From: DATGJX01 sp035279385
GTDB lineage: Bacteria; Vulcanimicrobiota; Vulcanimicrobiia; Vulcanimicrobiales; Vulcanimicrobiaceae
NCBI GenBank assembly: GCA_035279385.1
Contig: DATEHZ010000076.1
Coordinates: 1 to 64,000 of the forward strand
Reading direction: 5' to 3'
Length of the DNA stretch: 64,000 bases
Below the pieces are notes generated by a model. That model was not told where the DNA came from and ran no database searches. It was given only the letters and a program-made list of their open reading frames with translations. The translations under genes were made by a program, and so were the position numbers. Positions 16,662 to 24,018 of this stretch are shown one piece after another (positions within the stretch are counted from its first letter, which is position 1; each line of letters starts with the position of its first letter).

Positions 16662-17981
16662 CTAGGTTGTGGTGGCGAGCCGTTCGAGAACAACCCGCGC
16701 CCGATCTGCGTAGAACGGGTCGAATTCTGAATTGAGATGCATCGCGGTTTGCAGCTGCGCGCGCGCTTGCGCGCGATTTCCGAAATGCAGCGCGATCATT
16801 GCCGCGTGGAAGAGCACGCGTGGATCCTGCGTACCATATCGTGTGGCGGCGCGTGCCGCGCGATTTGCGACGTTCCATTTGCCGTCCATCGCGGCACACC
16901 ACGCCAGCGTATCCTGCGCATAGATTTCCTGGCCTCGCGTGCGAACTTCGCGCAGGGCGATGCGGTATGCGTCGTCGAGGCGCATGCCGTGCTCGCAGTA
17001 ATACACCGCGAGCAGGCGATCGTTGATATGATAGGCGTTGCCGATGCGCTCCACGGCGATGATGAGTTGCCGGGTTTGCTCGGCGCCCGCGGCGTCTCCC
17101 AGCGCGCGCTGTGCGTCGGCTTCGTAGCCCAGGGTCTCGGGTTCGGGGATGATGTTCGCGCCCCTAACTGCGGTGTCCAGCGCGCAGTGCCAATCTTTCG
17201 TCGCCCAGCAAAAGCGCGCGAGAGCGCGATACGCCTGTTCGAAGTTTGGAAACTGCGCGATCGCCAGGCGCTCCTCGCTCATGGCGCCGGCGACGTCGCC
17301 TGCGGAAAACGCGAGCTCTCCCGAACGGAAGTGGTACCAGGCGCGGCCTTGCGCGGAATTGTCGGCCACTTCGTCGGTTTGCTGCGCGGCGATTTGCAGC
17401 AAGCGCCGCGCCTGGTCCAGGCGCCCGGTCAGTTCGTCGTAGCGTGCCTGCACCGCCATCACCGTCGGCGTGTTCCTGATACGCCTTGCGAGCGCAAGAT
17501 CGTGGGCGGCAGCGGCATAGTCGCCGATCTCCATTTCCAGCGAGGCCATCTGCGCCGGCGCGTTCGAATCAATCGGCATATCGGCATGCGCGCGGCGTTC
17601 GTACTGCAGCGCCATGCGAAACTCGTGCAATGCCGTGTATCCGGAGGCCGCGATTTCATTTGCCGCCGCGTTGTTCTGCGGCTGCAGTTTCAGCGAGCGC
17701 CGGGCCTGCGCGATACCGCGCAGGATGTCGCCGACGTCTTGCGTCTCGCGATACCGCTGCAGATATTGCGCTCCAAGCAGTTTCGCGCTGATCTGGTCCG
17801 CCGGATCCTCGCGGACCCGGCGTTCGTAAAACGCGACCGTGCGATCGCGATAGCGGTAATCGGGCAGCACGGGGGCGACGTAGGTACGCGACGCGCTCGC
17901 GCGCTGCGCGCCGAGAAACGGCCAAGCGGCGATCGCGATCAATGCGATCGCCGCAAGAACCAGCCAACTTTTGGTTTTCAG
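16662..17981 (-). CDS. Exported or membrane-anchored TPR-repeat protein
   Basis: About 439 residues of helical TPR-like repeats (for example AANEIAASGYTALHEFRMALQYERRA, QAYRALARFCWATKDWHCALDTA, VLFHAAMIALHFGNRAQARAQLQTA), probably a protein-binding scaffold. No ATG fits. CTG at 17979-17981 is preferred because it has a good ribosome binding site (AAGGTG, five bases away) and gives a normal signal sequence (KTKSWLVLAAIALIAIAAWPFLG). The next candidate, TTG about 39 bases downstream, would cut the hydrophobic segment in half. It lies between DUF4331 genes in the same operon, so the TPR protein may hold DUF4331 or transporter subunits together on the outer face of the membrane (inference). Confidence 0.8.
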   Translation of the reverse strand: MKTKSWLVLAAIALIAIAAWPFLGAQRASASRTYVAPVLPDYRYRDRTVAFYERRVREDPADQISAKLLGAQYLQRYRETQDVGDILRGIAQARRSLKLQPQNNAAANEIAASGYTALHEFRMALQYERRAHADMPIDSNAPAQMASLEMEIGDYAAAAHDLALARRIRNTPTVMAVQARYDELTGRLDQARRLLQIAAQQTDEVADNSAQGRAWYHFRSGELAFSAGDVAGAMSEERLAIAQFPNFEQAYRALARFCWATKDWHCALDTAVRGANIIPEPETLGYEADAQRALGDAAGAEQTRQLIIAVERIGNAYHINDRLLAVYYCEHGMRLDDAYRIALREVRTRGQEIYAQDTLAWCAAMDGKWNVANRAARAATRYGTQDPRVLFHAAMIALHFGNRAQARAQLQTAMHLNSEFDPFYADRARVVLERLATTT

Positions 17982-17990
17982 AACGTCACC

Positions 17991-18710
17991 TTACTGCGGA
18001 GCCCCGAAATACGGGAACGTCCTCGTGAAGTGCTTCGGAGCGGTTTGCCACGAGACGTGATCGCTCACGAGATCGGGGCGATGACCGGACGAATAACTCG
18101 CATCCGCGCGGCCGTCGGATTCTTTGCCGTCGTCCGGCGCTAAGCCGAGCGTTGGAACGGTTTTACCGAAGATCGCGCCGAGCGAGATGTCGACGACGTC
18201 GTCCGTGAGCGCGCGCCCGCCGAAGGGCCTCAGGCCTTTCGGTGCTTGCGTCGCGCCGCCGGTTTCAACGCCGAGATAGTTGTTGCACGTGCCGGGCGCC
18301 ATGCCGATGCACGAGAGGCTCGTACCGTTCAGGTCGACGATCTGAACGTCCGGCGTGAGCACGGAGCGCAGTACGTTCGCAATTGCGGCGCTGCGTCCGC
18401 CGACGTTTTCCGTGAAGGAGACAATCTGCGGCCCGAGATTTGCCGCGTCTTCGTTGGGCGTGTCGACGTTGTTCTGCTGATGCTGCGCGAACGTCGCAAA
18501 CACTTCGTTGACAGCAGGCCGGTTGAGCCGGTCGAGTTGTTTGAACGGACCGCTTCCCAGTGCGGATGCCGGTCCGTTATTCGAAGGCGGATTCGGAGCG
18601 AGCGCCGTGCCGGGGGCGCCGCTGCTTCCTCCGCCGCCGCAAGCGCTCAGCGCGAGCGCGGCTGCGGAAACGAGAAGTGCGCAGCGAAGAGCCAAAACGT
18701 TACGTGTCAT
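17991..18710 (-). CDS. DUF4331 C-terminal-half lipoprotein
   Basis: 239 residues. A signal peptide with lipobox LALSAC (Cys about 24) is followed by a Gly/Ser/Pro-rich tether (about 25-55) and then the second half of the DUF4331 fold: QLDRLNRPAVNEVFATFAQHQ, CNNYLGVETGGA, PFGGRALTDDVVDISLGAIFG, APDDGKESDGR and FTRTFPYFGAPQ. The first half is encoded by the gene just upstream (12 bases away). In the third locus the two halves are one frame. Splitting plus lipidation of the second half implies that the halves reassemble on the membrane surface. The biochemical role of DUF4331 is not established. Confidence 0.83.
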   Translation of the reverse strand: MTRNVLALRCALLVSAAALALSACGGGGSSGAPGTALAPNPPSNNGPASALGSGPFKQLDRLNRPAVNEVFATFAQHQQNNVDTPNEDAANLGPQIVSFTENVGGRSAAIANVLRSVLTPDVQIVDLNGTSLSCIGMAPGTCNNYLGVETGGATQAPKGLRPFGGRALTDDVVDISLGAIFGKTVPTLGLAPDDGKESDGRADASYSSGHRPDLVSDHVSWQTAPKHFTRTFPYFGAPQ

Positions 18711-18722
18711 TGCGATCGCCTC

Positions 18723-19481
18723 CTAACTTCCGCTCGACGTATGGGTCGTCACCCAATACGCGATCTTCGAACCGCCGCAGCCCGCGACCAGGTCCGCGCG
18801 CGGCATCTCGACGATCAGCGAGAGCACGTTGTACCCTTTGAAAAAATCCGATCCCGGATCGTTGAAGCCTTGCGGGCACGTACCGTTTCCGAGCTTCGGC
18901 AGACAACTCGGCGCGGGATTGCCCATGTCGCGATCGGGCAGTATCTTGTAGAACTGCGCGAGATCGAAAAAGAACGGTTCCTCGCGCGCGCCCGCAAAGA
19001 TTTTCATGTGCCCGGCGGTGAACGGGGCGTCGATCGTTCCCTGGCCGCTCATCGCCACGAGCTGCGTCTCGGTGCCGGTTACAACCGGCTTCGCAGGACC
19101 GTACACGGCGATGGACTGGTTCGTACCGGGTGCGCCGGCAACGAACTGGATGATGAACGACTGGGTGATACTGGACGACGGCGTTTTTGTGTTCTCGTCG
19201 ACGCCGTCAAAATTCATTTGATAGATGACACCGGGATCGAAGAACGTCGAGGGGCCTTGACCGCTCGGAATGAGCGGATGGACGTCCATCGCGATCACGA
19301 CGTTCTTGGGATTGTCCGGTGCTGGAAAGATGTACGGATCGGTAATATCCGCTCCGGGGCGGCCAACCGTCACGGGGGAGTCTTGATGGTCGGATGCTCG
19401 AACGCCCAAGTTCGCGTACAAGACGAGTCCGAGAATCAAGGCGCAGACGACGGTCAAGCCGGTGAAAACGCGAAGTTTCAT
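18723..19481 (-). CDS. DUF4331 N-terminal-half exported protein
   Basis: 252 residues from ATG 19479-19481. The longer open frame upstream only shadows the NiCoT gene. An N-terminal signal-anchor (MKLRVFTGLTVVCALILGLVL) is followed by the family opening SDHQDSPVTVGRPGADITDPYIFP, VVIAMDVHPLIPSGQ, ARE-EPFFFDLAQF and LSLIVEMPRADL, ending in WVTTHTSSG. It stops where the fused homologue continues into its second half. A cysteine pair (SCLPKLGNGTC) may form a disulphide outside the cytoplasm. Coupled as ATGA to the NiCoT gene. Paralogue at 23246-24007. Confidence 0.85.
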   Translation of the reverse strand: MKLRVFTGLTVVCALILGLVLYANLGVRASDHQDSPVTVGRPGADITDPYIFPAPDNPKNVVIAMDVHPLIPSGQGPSTFFDPGVIYQMNFDGVDENTKTPSSSITQSFIIQFVAGAPGTNQSIAVYGPAKPVVTGTETQLVAMSGQGTIDAPFTAGHMKIFAGAREEPFFFDLAQFYKILPDRDMGNPAPSCLPKLGNGTCPQGFNDPGSDFFKGYNVLSLIVEMPRADLVAGCGGSKIAYWVTTHTSSGS

Positions 19482-20278
19482 GGCAACTGCTCCACAGGAA
19501 TTTGTGTGCGTCCCCCAACGCGTAAGGTAATAAAGATCGCGGCGAAAACGGCGAGCAGGCCGCCGGCCAGCATGCCGCTGACGGCGATGTCCGGCACGGG
19601 CGATTTCCAACCGAGCAGCTGCGCCGATTCGTACGCAGCCACGCCGATTGCAAAGATGGTGACCGACCAAATCCACACGCGCATGACGTGCGGCAGACGG
19701 CCGGCGCGATAGGTGACCAAATGATGTATGAAGAGTGAGTCGAGCGTGTCGGTGCACAGCATCCCGCCGCAGAACATCGACCCGACGAGCAGCGCGCCGG
19801 CGACGCCGGCGTCCGCACCGAACGCGACGGCGTACGCCGCAACTTGGCTCGAGGTTTCGAATCCGAAACCGAACAGCAGTCCCACGGGAAGCGCAACCCA
19901 CGGGCTTGCCGCATCGCGAAGCACTGCGGGGATGAGCCGCGTCTTCACTCCGGCGACGCGATCGGTTTGTCCGAGCGCGAGCTGGCGCAGATTCAGCAGC
20001 GCGATGCACAGCAGAACCGCGATGCTGATCGCCGTTCCGATACGTTCGATCGCTTGCGAATGCGCGGAGAAACGAGCGCCGAGATAGCCCACGAGCGCGG
20101 CGATCGCAAGGACCATCACCGTATGCCCGCCCGCAAAAATAGCGCCGACGAAGCGGCTGAGCAGCGGCGCGCGCTGCGCGCAATTGCGCGTCATGTTGTC
20201 GATTGCCGCCAGATGATCGGGATCGGCTCCGTGCCGCAGGCCGAGCGCAAAGACCGTGAACGCGCCGGGCCCAATCAT
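19478..20278 (-). CDS. NiCoT-like nickel/cobalt permease
   Basis: 266 residues, shorter than typical NiCoT proteins (about 330 or more), with roughly 7-8 membrane helices. The diagnostic metal-recognition motif HX4DH is present near the N-terminus (RHGADPDHLAAIDN, His16, Asp21, His22), along with GGHTVMV and LLFGFGFETSSQ, which correspond to other NiCoT signatures. It probably moves Ni2+ or Co2+ across the cytoplasmic membrane; direction and metal are inferred from family only. ATG 20276-20278 overlaps the NicO stop as ATGA, and its own stop overlaps the DUF4331 start as ATGA. Longer upstream frames are shadows of the NicO gene. Confidence 0.83.
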   Translation of the reverse strand: MIGPGAFTVFALGLRHGADPDHLAAIDNMTRNCAQRAPLLSRFVGAIFAGGHTVMVLAIAALVGYLGARFSAHSQAIERIGTAISIAVLLCIALLNLRQLALGQTDRVAGVKTRLIPAVLRDAASPWVALPVGLLFGFGFETSSQVAAYAVAFGADAGVAGALLVGSMFCGGMLCTDTLDSLFIHHLVTYRAGRLPHVMRVWIWSVTIFAIGVAAYESAQLLGWKSPVPDIAVSGMLAGGLLAVFAAIFITLRVGGRTQIPVEQLP

Positions 20279-21819
20279 CCGGCGTGAGCCTGCGCGTGCG
20301 TATGCGTGTGATCGTGTCCGTGCTGTGCGAGCGCGTATCCGCCGATTGCGGCCAGCGCGATGCCCGCGAGAAGCGGCACCGGCGCCGCCACGCCCTGCTG
20401 CGCAAAACCGGTTGCGAGCGTCCATGCGCCGATTGTGGAGATGACCAGTGCCGTGACGAGCGGCCCGTACGATGCAACCCGTGCATAGCCGGAGCGTTTC
20501 GAGAGCCACGCCGCACCGTGCACGACGCCGATGCCGAGCGCGCTCAGCACGCTTGCAAGACCCATACTGAAGATGACGATCAGGACAATGCCGTAGCCCA
20601 GATGGTGCAGACGCAGCGCGGCGAGCAGCACGACGATCGCCGCGGGACACGGCGCGATTCCGCCGCTCAGCGCCGCCAACACCGCGGTGCGGAAATTCAG
20701 CGGCTGATTCCCCGGAAGGGCGTGCGCGTGTCCGTGCTCCTCACCGGCGCCGTGCTCATGCGCGTGTGCGTGCGGATGCGCGCCCTCGTGCGCGTGCACG
20801 TGCTCGTGCGTAAGACCGCGCCGCAGACGAACGTATTTCGCAAGCGCGCGGGCCCCGATGACCGCGATCGCGACACCGCTGATCAGCGTAATCCACGGGT
20901 AAATCGACTCCGAGACGAAACCCGCCGCCGCAAACAGCACGACGCCCAGCAGCAAAACGCCCGCCGTGTGCGCGACGGTGAGCGAAATTGCCAGAATCAG
21001 TGCCTGACCGGACGTCGCACGCGCGCCGACCAGCGTAAATGCCAGCAAGGCTTTGCCGTGTCCGGGCTCGATTGCGTGCAGTGCGCCGAGTCCGAACGCG
21101 GCGAGCACGGTCAAAAGGATGAAGAGCGGCGTTTGATTCGGGCGCGAGAACATGTCGGACAACGCCGTGGGCGAAATCCACGCGGTCAGCGTGCCGGCTT
21201 GCGGCGTATCGTCCGAGCGTTCTTGAACGCTTGCGATTTCGCCGGAGGCTCCCAGGGAAAACGTCGCGGCGTTGATGCGGCGCGGGGTGCCGATGAGCGC
21301 GCTCGGATAGCGTCTCAATTCGTCGGTAGGCTCGGTCTGCGCACCCACGACGATGTCTTTCCAGCCGATGCGCCGATCCGCGTAAACCGCGTCGTTTATC
21401 GCGATGCGGTGTGAAGCGCCCGCAGCTACCGGTATCGTGAACTCACCGACCCACCGCAGGATCGGCAGACCGCCGGCGCCCGGCCGCAGCGATGCACCCG
21501 CGGATTGCGGCTGGAGCGGTTGTACGGCGCCGTCAACGGTGACGTGCAGTCCCGATTGCACGACCGCACGTTCATCGTCCGCCCATGGCCGCATCCATCG
21601 TGACGCCCACGCGTCGCCTTCGCCGTGCGCATGCATGATTTGGAACGTCGGGATCTCCGCGATATCCAAAATGTAGCGAACGTGCAGCGAGCCCTTCGTC
21701 GCGGTAATCTTCGCAAGATGATTCATTGTGAAGTTGCCGAGCGGATGCGCCTGCGCGCGAAATACGGCCGCGAACACCAGTACACCGGCGAGAACGGCAA
21801 TTCGCGAAACCCGTATCAT
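20275..21819 (-). CDS. NicO-family nickel/cobalt transporter with N-terminal extracytoplasmic domain
   Basis: 514 residues. Signal peptide (about 1-24, cleavage after RAQA), an extracytoplasmic beta-rich domain (about 25-225), then a NicO/RcnA-type membrane domain with FGLGALHAIEPGHGKALLAF (His248, His254), a cytoplasmic His-rich loop (about 338-366, roughly a dozen His) and GGIAPCPAAIVVLLA (386-400). The C-terminus is also His-rich (HGHDHTHTHAQAH). RcnA relatives export Ni2+/Co2+. ATG 21817-21819 lies only about 8 bases after the predicted -10 of promoter P4, so the transcript may be nearly leaderless. First gene of the operon down to galM. Confidence 0.86.
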   Translation of the reverse strand: MIRVSRIAVLAGVLVFAAVFRAQAHPLGNFTMNHLAKITATKGSLHVRYILDIAEIPTFQIMHAHGEGDAWASRWMRPWADDERAVVQSGLHVTVDGAVQPLQPQSAGASLRPGAGGLPILRWVGEFTIPVAAGASHRIAINDAVYADRRIGWKDIVVGAQTEPTDELRRYPSALIGTPRRINAATFSLGASGEIASVQERSDDTPQAGTLTAWISPTALSDMFSRPNQTPLFILLTVLAAFGLGALHAIEPGHGKALLAFTLVGARATSGQALILAISLTVAHTAGVLLLGVVLFAAAGFVSESIYPWITLISGVAIAVIGARALAKYVRLRRGLTHEHVHAHEGAHPHAHAHEHGAGEEHGHAHALPGNQPLNFRTAVLAALSGGIAPCPAAIVVLLAALRLHHLGYGIVLIVIFSMGLASVLSALGIGVVHGAAWLSKRSGYARVASYGPLVTALVISTIGAWTLATGFAQQGVAAPVPLLAGIALAAIGGYALAQHGHDHTHTHAQAHAG

Positions 21820-21826
21820 ACGCGTC

Positions 21827-21854
21827 TCAACGCCGGCCGCATCGAAATGGATTG
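21827..21854 (-). promoter_or_regulatory. Predicted ECF-sigma promoter P4 for the NicO-NiCoT-DUF4331-TPR-galM operon
   Basis: Read on the minus strand: -35 CAATCC (21849-21854), 16 bases, -10 CGTTGA (21827-21832). The spacing is identical to P1, P2 and P3. The start codon follows after 7 bases, implying little or no 5' leader. Confidence 0.65.
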
Positions 21855-21895
21855 CGCGAAACGCGCGGGGCGCTAGGGCTTTCGGAGCGAGACGC

Positions 21896-22582
21896 TCAGG
21901 CCTTGGATGCTGGCAGCAGCACGACGAACACGGGTTTGCTCGTCGGCTGCGGGCTGCCTCCGGGCGGTTCGACGCTCACGGCGACGGCCGTAACGCGCTG
22001 CGCATTTTCCGGAAGCCGCAGCAGTACGCGTCCGTTGTGTGGTACGAACGTTACCGAAGGTGCCATGCGTTTCGATCCAACCGGCAGGGTCCATGCCTGA
22101 AACACTTTTCCGGGCGGAAGCGCGGGGGCGTTTCGAATCGCGATGTACAGGTGGCGGCCGTTGCGAAGCACCTCGCCGCCCGTGACGCGGAAGTGCTGCG
22201 CCGAGGGCGAGAGCGCGTCGGCAAGGATCGCGTTCTGCTCGCCGACTCGCGAACTGAGCTGCGCGTAGAGTATGCCGATAATAATCGCCGCAGCCAAGCA
22301 CGCCGCCGCAGCCAGATACGGAAGCGGCGCAAACCGGCGCGGTTCGCGACTGCGCTGCGCCATCGCCAGAACGCGCGCTCTGACGGCCGAGCCGGGCACG
22401 ATGGCATCATCGGCATCCGCAGCGAGCGGTAGAATGTCGGCGACTTCCCGCAGACGGAGATACTCCTTCGTGCACGCGGGGCATTGCGAGAGGTGCGAGC
22501 GCACGCGCTGCGCGTCCTCGGGTCCGAGCGCGCCGAGCGCGAGCATCGCGATGTCGTCTACGTACTCGTCGTGCGCGTTCAT
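21896..22582 (-). CDS. RskA-type transmembrane anti-sigma factor, copy 2
   Basis: 228 residues. Zinc anti-sigma domain with HLSQCPAC (HxxxCxxC, about 31-38), one membrane helix (about 88-106, YLAAAACLAAAIIIGILYA) and a C-terminal RskA domain (GKVFQAWTLPVG, APSVTFVP, VAVSVEPPGGS). ATG 22580-22582 overlaps the sigma stop as ATGA; open frame upstream is shadow. It pairs with sigma copy 2 and, as the nearest signal-sensing element, probably gates the DUF4331 and transporter promoters (inference). The extracytoplasmic signal is unknown. Confidence 0.9.
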   Translation of the reverse strand: MNAHDEYVDDIAMLALGALGPEDAQRVRSHLSQCPACTKEYLRLREVADILPLAADADDAIVPGSAVRARVLAMAQRSREPRRFAPLPYLAAAACLAAAIIIGILYAQLSSRVGEQNAILADALSPSAQHFRVTGGEVLRNGRHLYIAIRNAPALPPGKVFQAWTLPVGSKRMAPSVTFVPHNGRVLLRLPENAQRVTAVAVSVEPPGGSPQPTSKPVFVVLLPASKA

Positions 22583-23112
22583 GCGAACTCCGACTCGTCG
22601 AGGACTTGGCGCAGGCGCTGCAGGCCGGTGCGTATGCGGGTCTTTACGGTACCAAGCGGCACGCCGGTTTTTTCGGCGATGCGCTGTTGGGTCATGCCGC
22701 CAAAATACGCGAGTTCGATAAGATTGCGTTGGTCCGGAGCGATCTGTTCGAGTGCCCGGCGCACCGTCGCGGCGTCGAGGCGCGCGAACGCCGCCGAATC
22801 CGCGGTGTGGGATGAGGCGACGTCCTGCGCCAGTTCGCAGGCCGGATGGCGCGCTTTTTCTCGCAGGACGTCCAGGCACTTGTTGCGCGTCATGCGGCCG
22901 ATCCACGCCGCAAAATTTCCATCCTGAAACGCTTGCGGCGCGCTCCAGACCTTCAGGAAGATCGCCTGCGTAACGTCTTCCGCGGCGGGTGCGTGGTCCA
23001 AGAAGCGCATCGCGATGCGGTACACCAAGCGGTGATGGCGATCGTAGAGCGCCTCGAAAGCGCGAGCGTCGCGCATGCGTACACGCTCCATCAATCGCGC
23101 GTCTTCTTCCAC
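22579..23112 (-). CDS. ECF-family RNA polymerase sigma factor (SigK-like), copy 2
   Basis: 177 residues from GTG 23110-23112, mirroring copy 1. Region 2 (FEALYDRHHRLVYRIAMRFL, DVTQAIFLKVW) and region 4 (QQRIAEKTGVPLGTVKTRIRTGLQRLR) are complete. The open frame extends 25 codons upstream, but that part looks untranslated: promoter P2 lies across and beyond it. A 13-codon out-of-frame ORF starting 20 bases before the GTG ends in TGATG, overlapping an internal ATG, so a slightly shorter, coupled sigma product is possible. Divergent from the DUF4331 pair at 23246. Confidence 0.9.
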   Translation of the reverse strand: MEEDARLMERVRMRDARAFEALYDRHHRLVYRIAMRFLDHAPAAEDVTQAIFLKVWSAPQAFQDGNFAAWIGRMTRNKCLDVLREKARHPACELAQDVASSHTADSAAFARLDAATVRRALEQIAPDQRNLIELAYFGGMTQQRIAEKTGVPLGTVKTRIRTGLQRLRQVLDESEFA

Positions 23113-23155
23113 ATCGTCATGCTTCGCGCCATGCGCCGCGTTACCTCGATAGTTC

Positions 23156-23183
23156 CTAACGCCGCGACGCGGGGGACGGATGT
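23156..23183 (-). promoter_or_regulatory. Predicted ECF-sigma promoter P2 for the sigma copy 2 operon
   Basis: Minus strand: -35 ACATCC (23178-23183), 16 bases, -10 CGTTAG (23156-23161). The sigma GTG is 43 bases further on. Its -35 lies back to back with that of P3. Confidence 0.65.
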
Positions 23184-23184
23184 T

Positions 23185-23212
23185 CAATCCAAAGCGGCCG
23201 TGCCGGCGTTGT
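23185..23212 (+). promoter_or_regulatory. Predicted ECF-sigma promoter P3 for the divergent DUF4331 gene pair
   Basis: -35 CAATCC (23185-23190), 16 bases, -10 CGTTGT (23207-23212), 33 bases before the DUF4331 ATG. Same motif and spacing as P1, P2 and P4. Confidence 0.65.
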
Positions 23213-23245
23213 AGGCGCGACTACACCCTCACGGAGCACATTCGC

Positions 23246-24007
23246 ATGAACAAACGCTTTGCCGCAGGCGCGGGCGCCGTGGCTGCGCTCGTTGCGGCCG
23301 CGGCGCTCTACAGCGCGCATCCGCTGCGCGCATCCGACCATCAAGATTCTCCGGTAACGGTAGCGCGCCCGGGCGCAGACATCACCGATCCATACATCTT
23401 TCCGAGTCCGAACGACCCGAACAACGTCGTCCTCGTGATGAACGTTCACCCGCTTATTCCAAGCGGCCAAGGTCTCACGACGTATTTCGATCCGCAAGTC
23501 GTCTATCAATTGAACTTCGATACGAAATCGGAGAACGCGCAAACACCGTCGTCGACGATTGCGCGGAACGAAGTCATTCAATTCACCTTCGGATCGCCGG
23601 GGCCAAATCAACAAGTCACGGTCTACGGTCCCGCCGCAGCGCCGACGACCGATGCAACCACGACGCTCGTTGCCGCCAGCGGCTCCGGTACGATCAATAC
23701 GCCGTTTACCGCCGGACAAATGCACGTGTTTGCCGGCGCGCGCGAGGATCCGTTCTTCTTCGATCTCGCGCAGTTTTTGAAGATTCTTCCCGATCGCGCG
23801 GGCGGGAGCACCGCACAAAGCTGCTTGCCGCAGCCGCTCGGCGGAAACGGCACGTGCCCGCAAGGCTTCAATAATCCCGGAGGCGACACGCTCAAGGGCT
23901 ACAACGTGCTCTCGATGGTCGTCGAGTTGCCTCGCAGCGTTCTGGAAGCCGGCAACGGCCCGAAGATCGCCTACTGGGTTACGACACACACCTCGAGCGG
24001 ACAATAG
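23246..24007 (+). CDS. DUF4331 N-terminal-half exported protein, second split locus
   Basis: 253 residues. Signal-anchor (MNKRFAAGAGAVAALVAAAALY), then the DUF4331 opening SDHQDSPVTVARPGADITDPYIFP, NVHPLIPSGQGLTTYF, PFTAGQMHVFAGAREDPFFFDLAQFLKILPDR and LSMVVELPRSVL, ending WVTTHTSSGQ. ATG 23246 has GGAG ten bases upstream. It closely resembles 18723-19481 throughout and also stops at the half-way junction. A Cys pair (SCLPQPLGGNGTC) is conserved. Driven by P3 and followed 11 bases later by its second half. Confidence 0.86.
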   Translation: MNKRFAAGAGAVAALVAAAALYSAHPLRASDHQDSPVTVARPGADITDPYIFPSPNDPNNVVLVMNVHPLIPSGQGLTTYFDPQVVYQLNFDTKSENAQTPSSTIARNEVIQFTFGSPGPNQQVTVYGPAAAPTTDATTTLVAASGSGTINTPFTAGQMHVFAGAREDPFFFDLAQFLKILPDRAGGSTAQSCLPQPLGGNGTCPQGFNNPGGDTLKGYNVLSMVVELPRSVLEAGNGPKIAYWVTTHTSSGQ

Positions 24008-24018
24008 GAGACGCGCAG

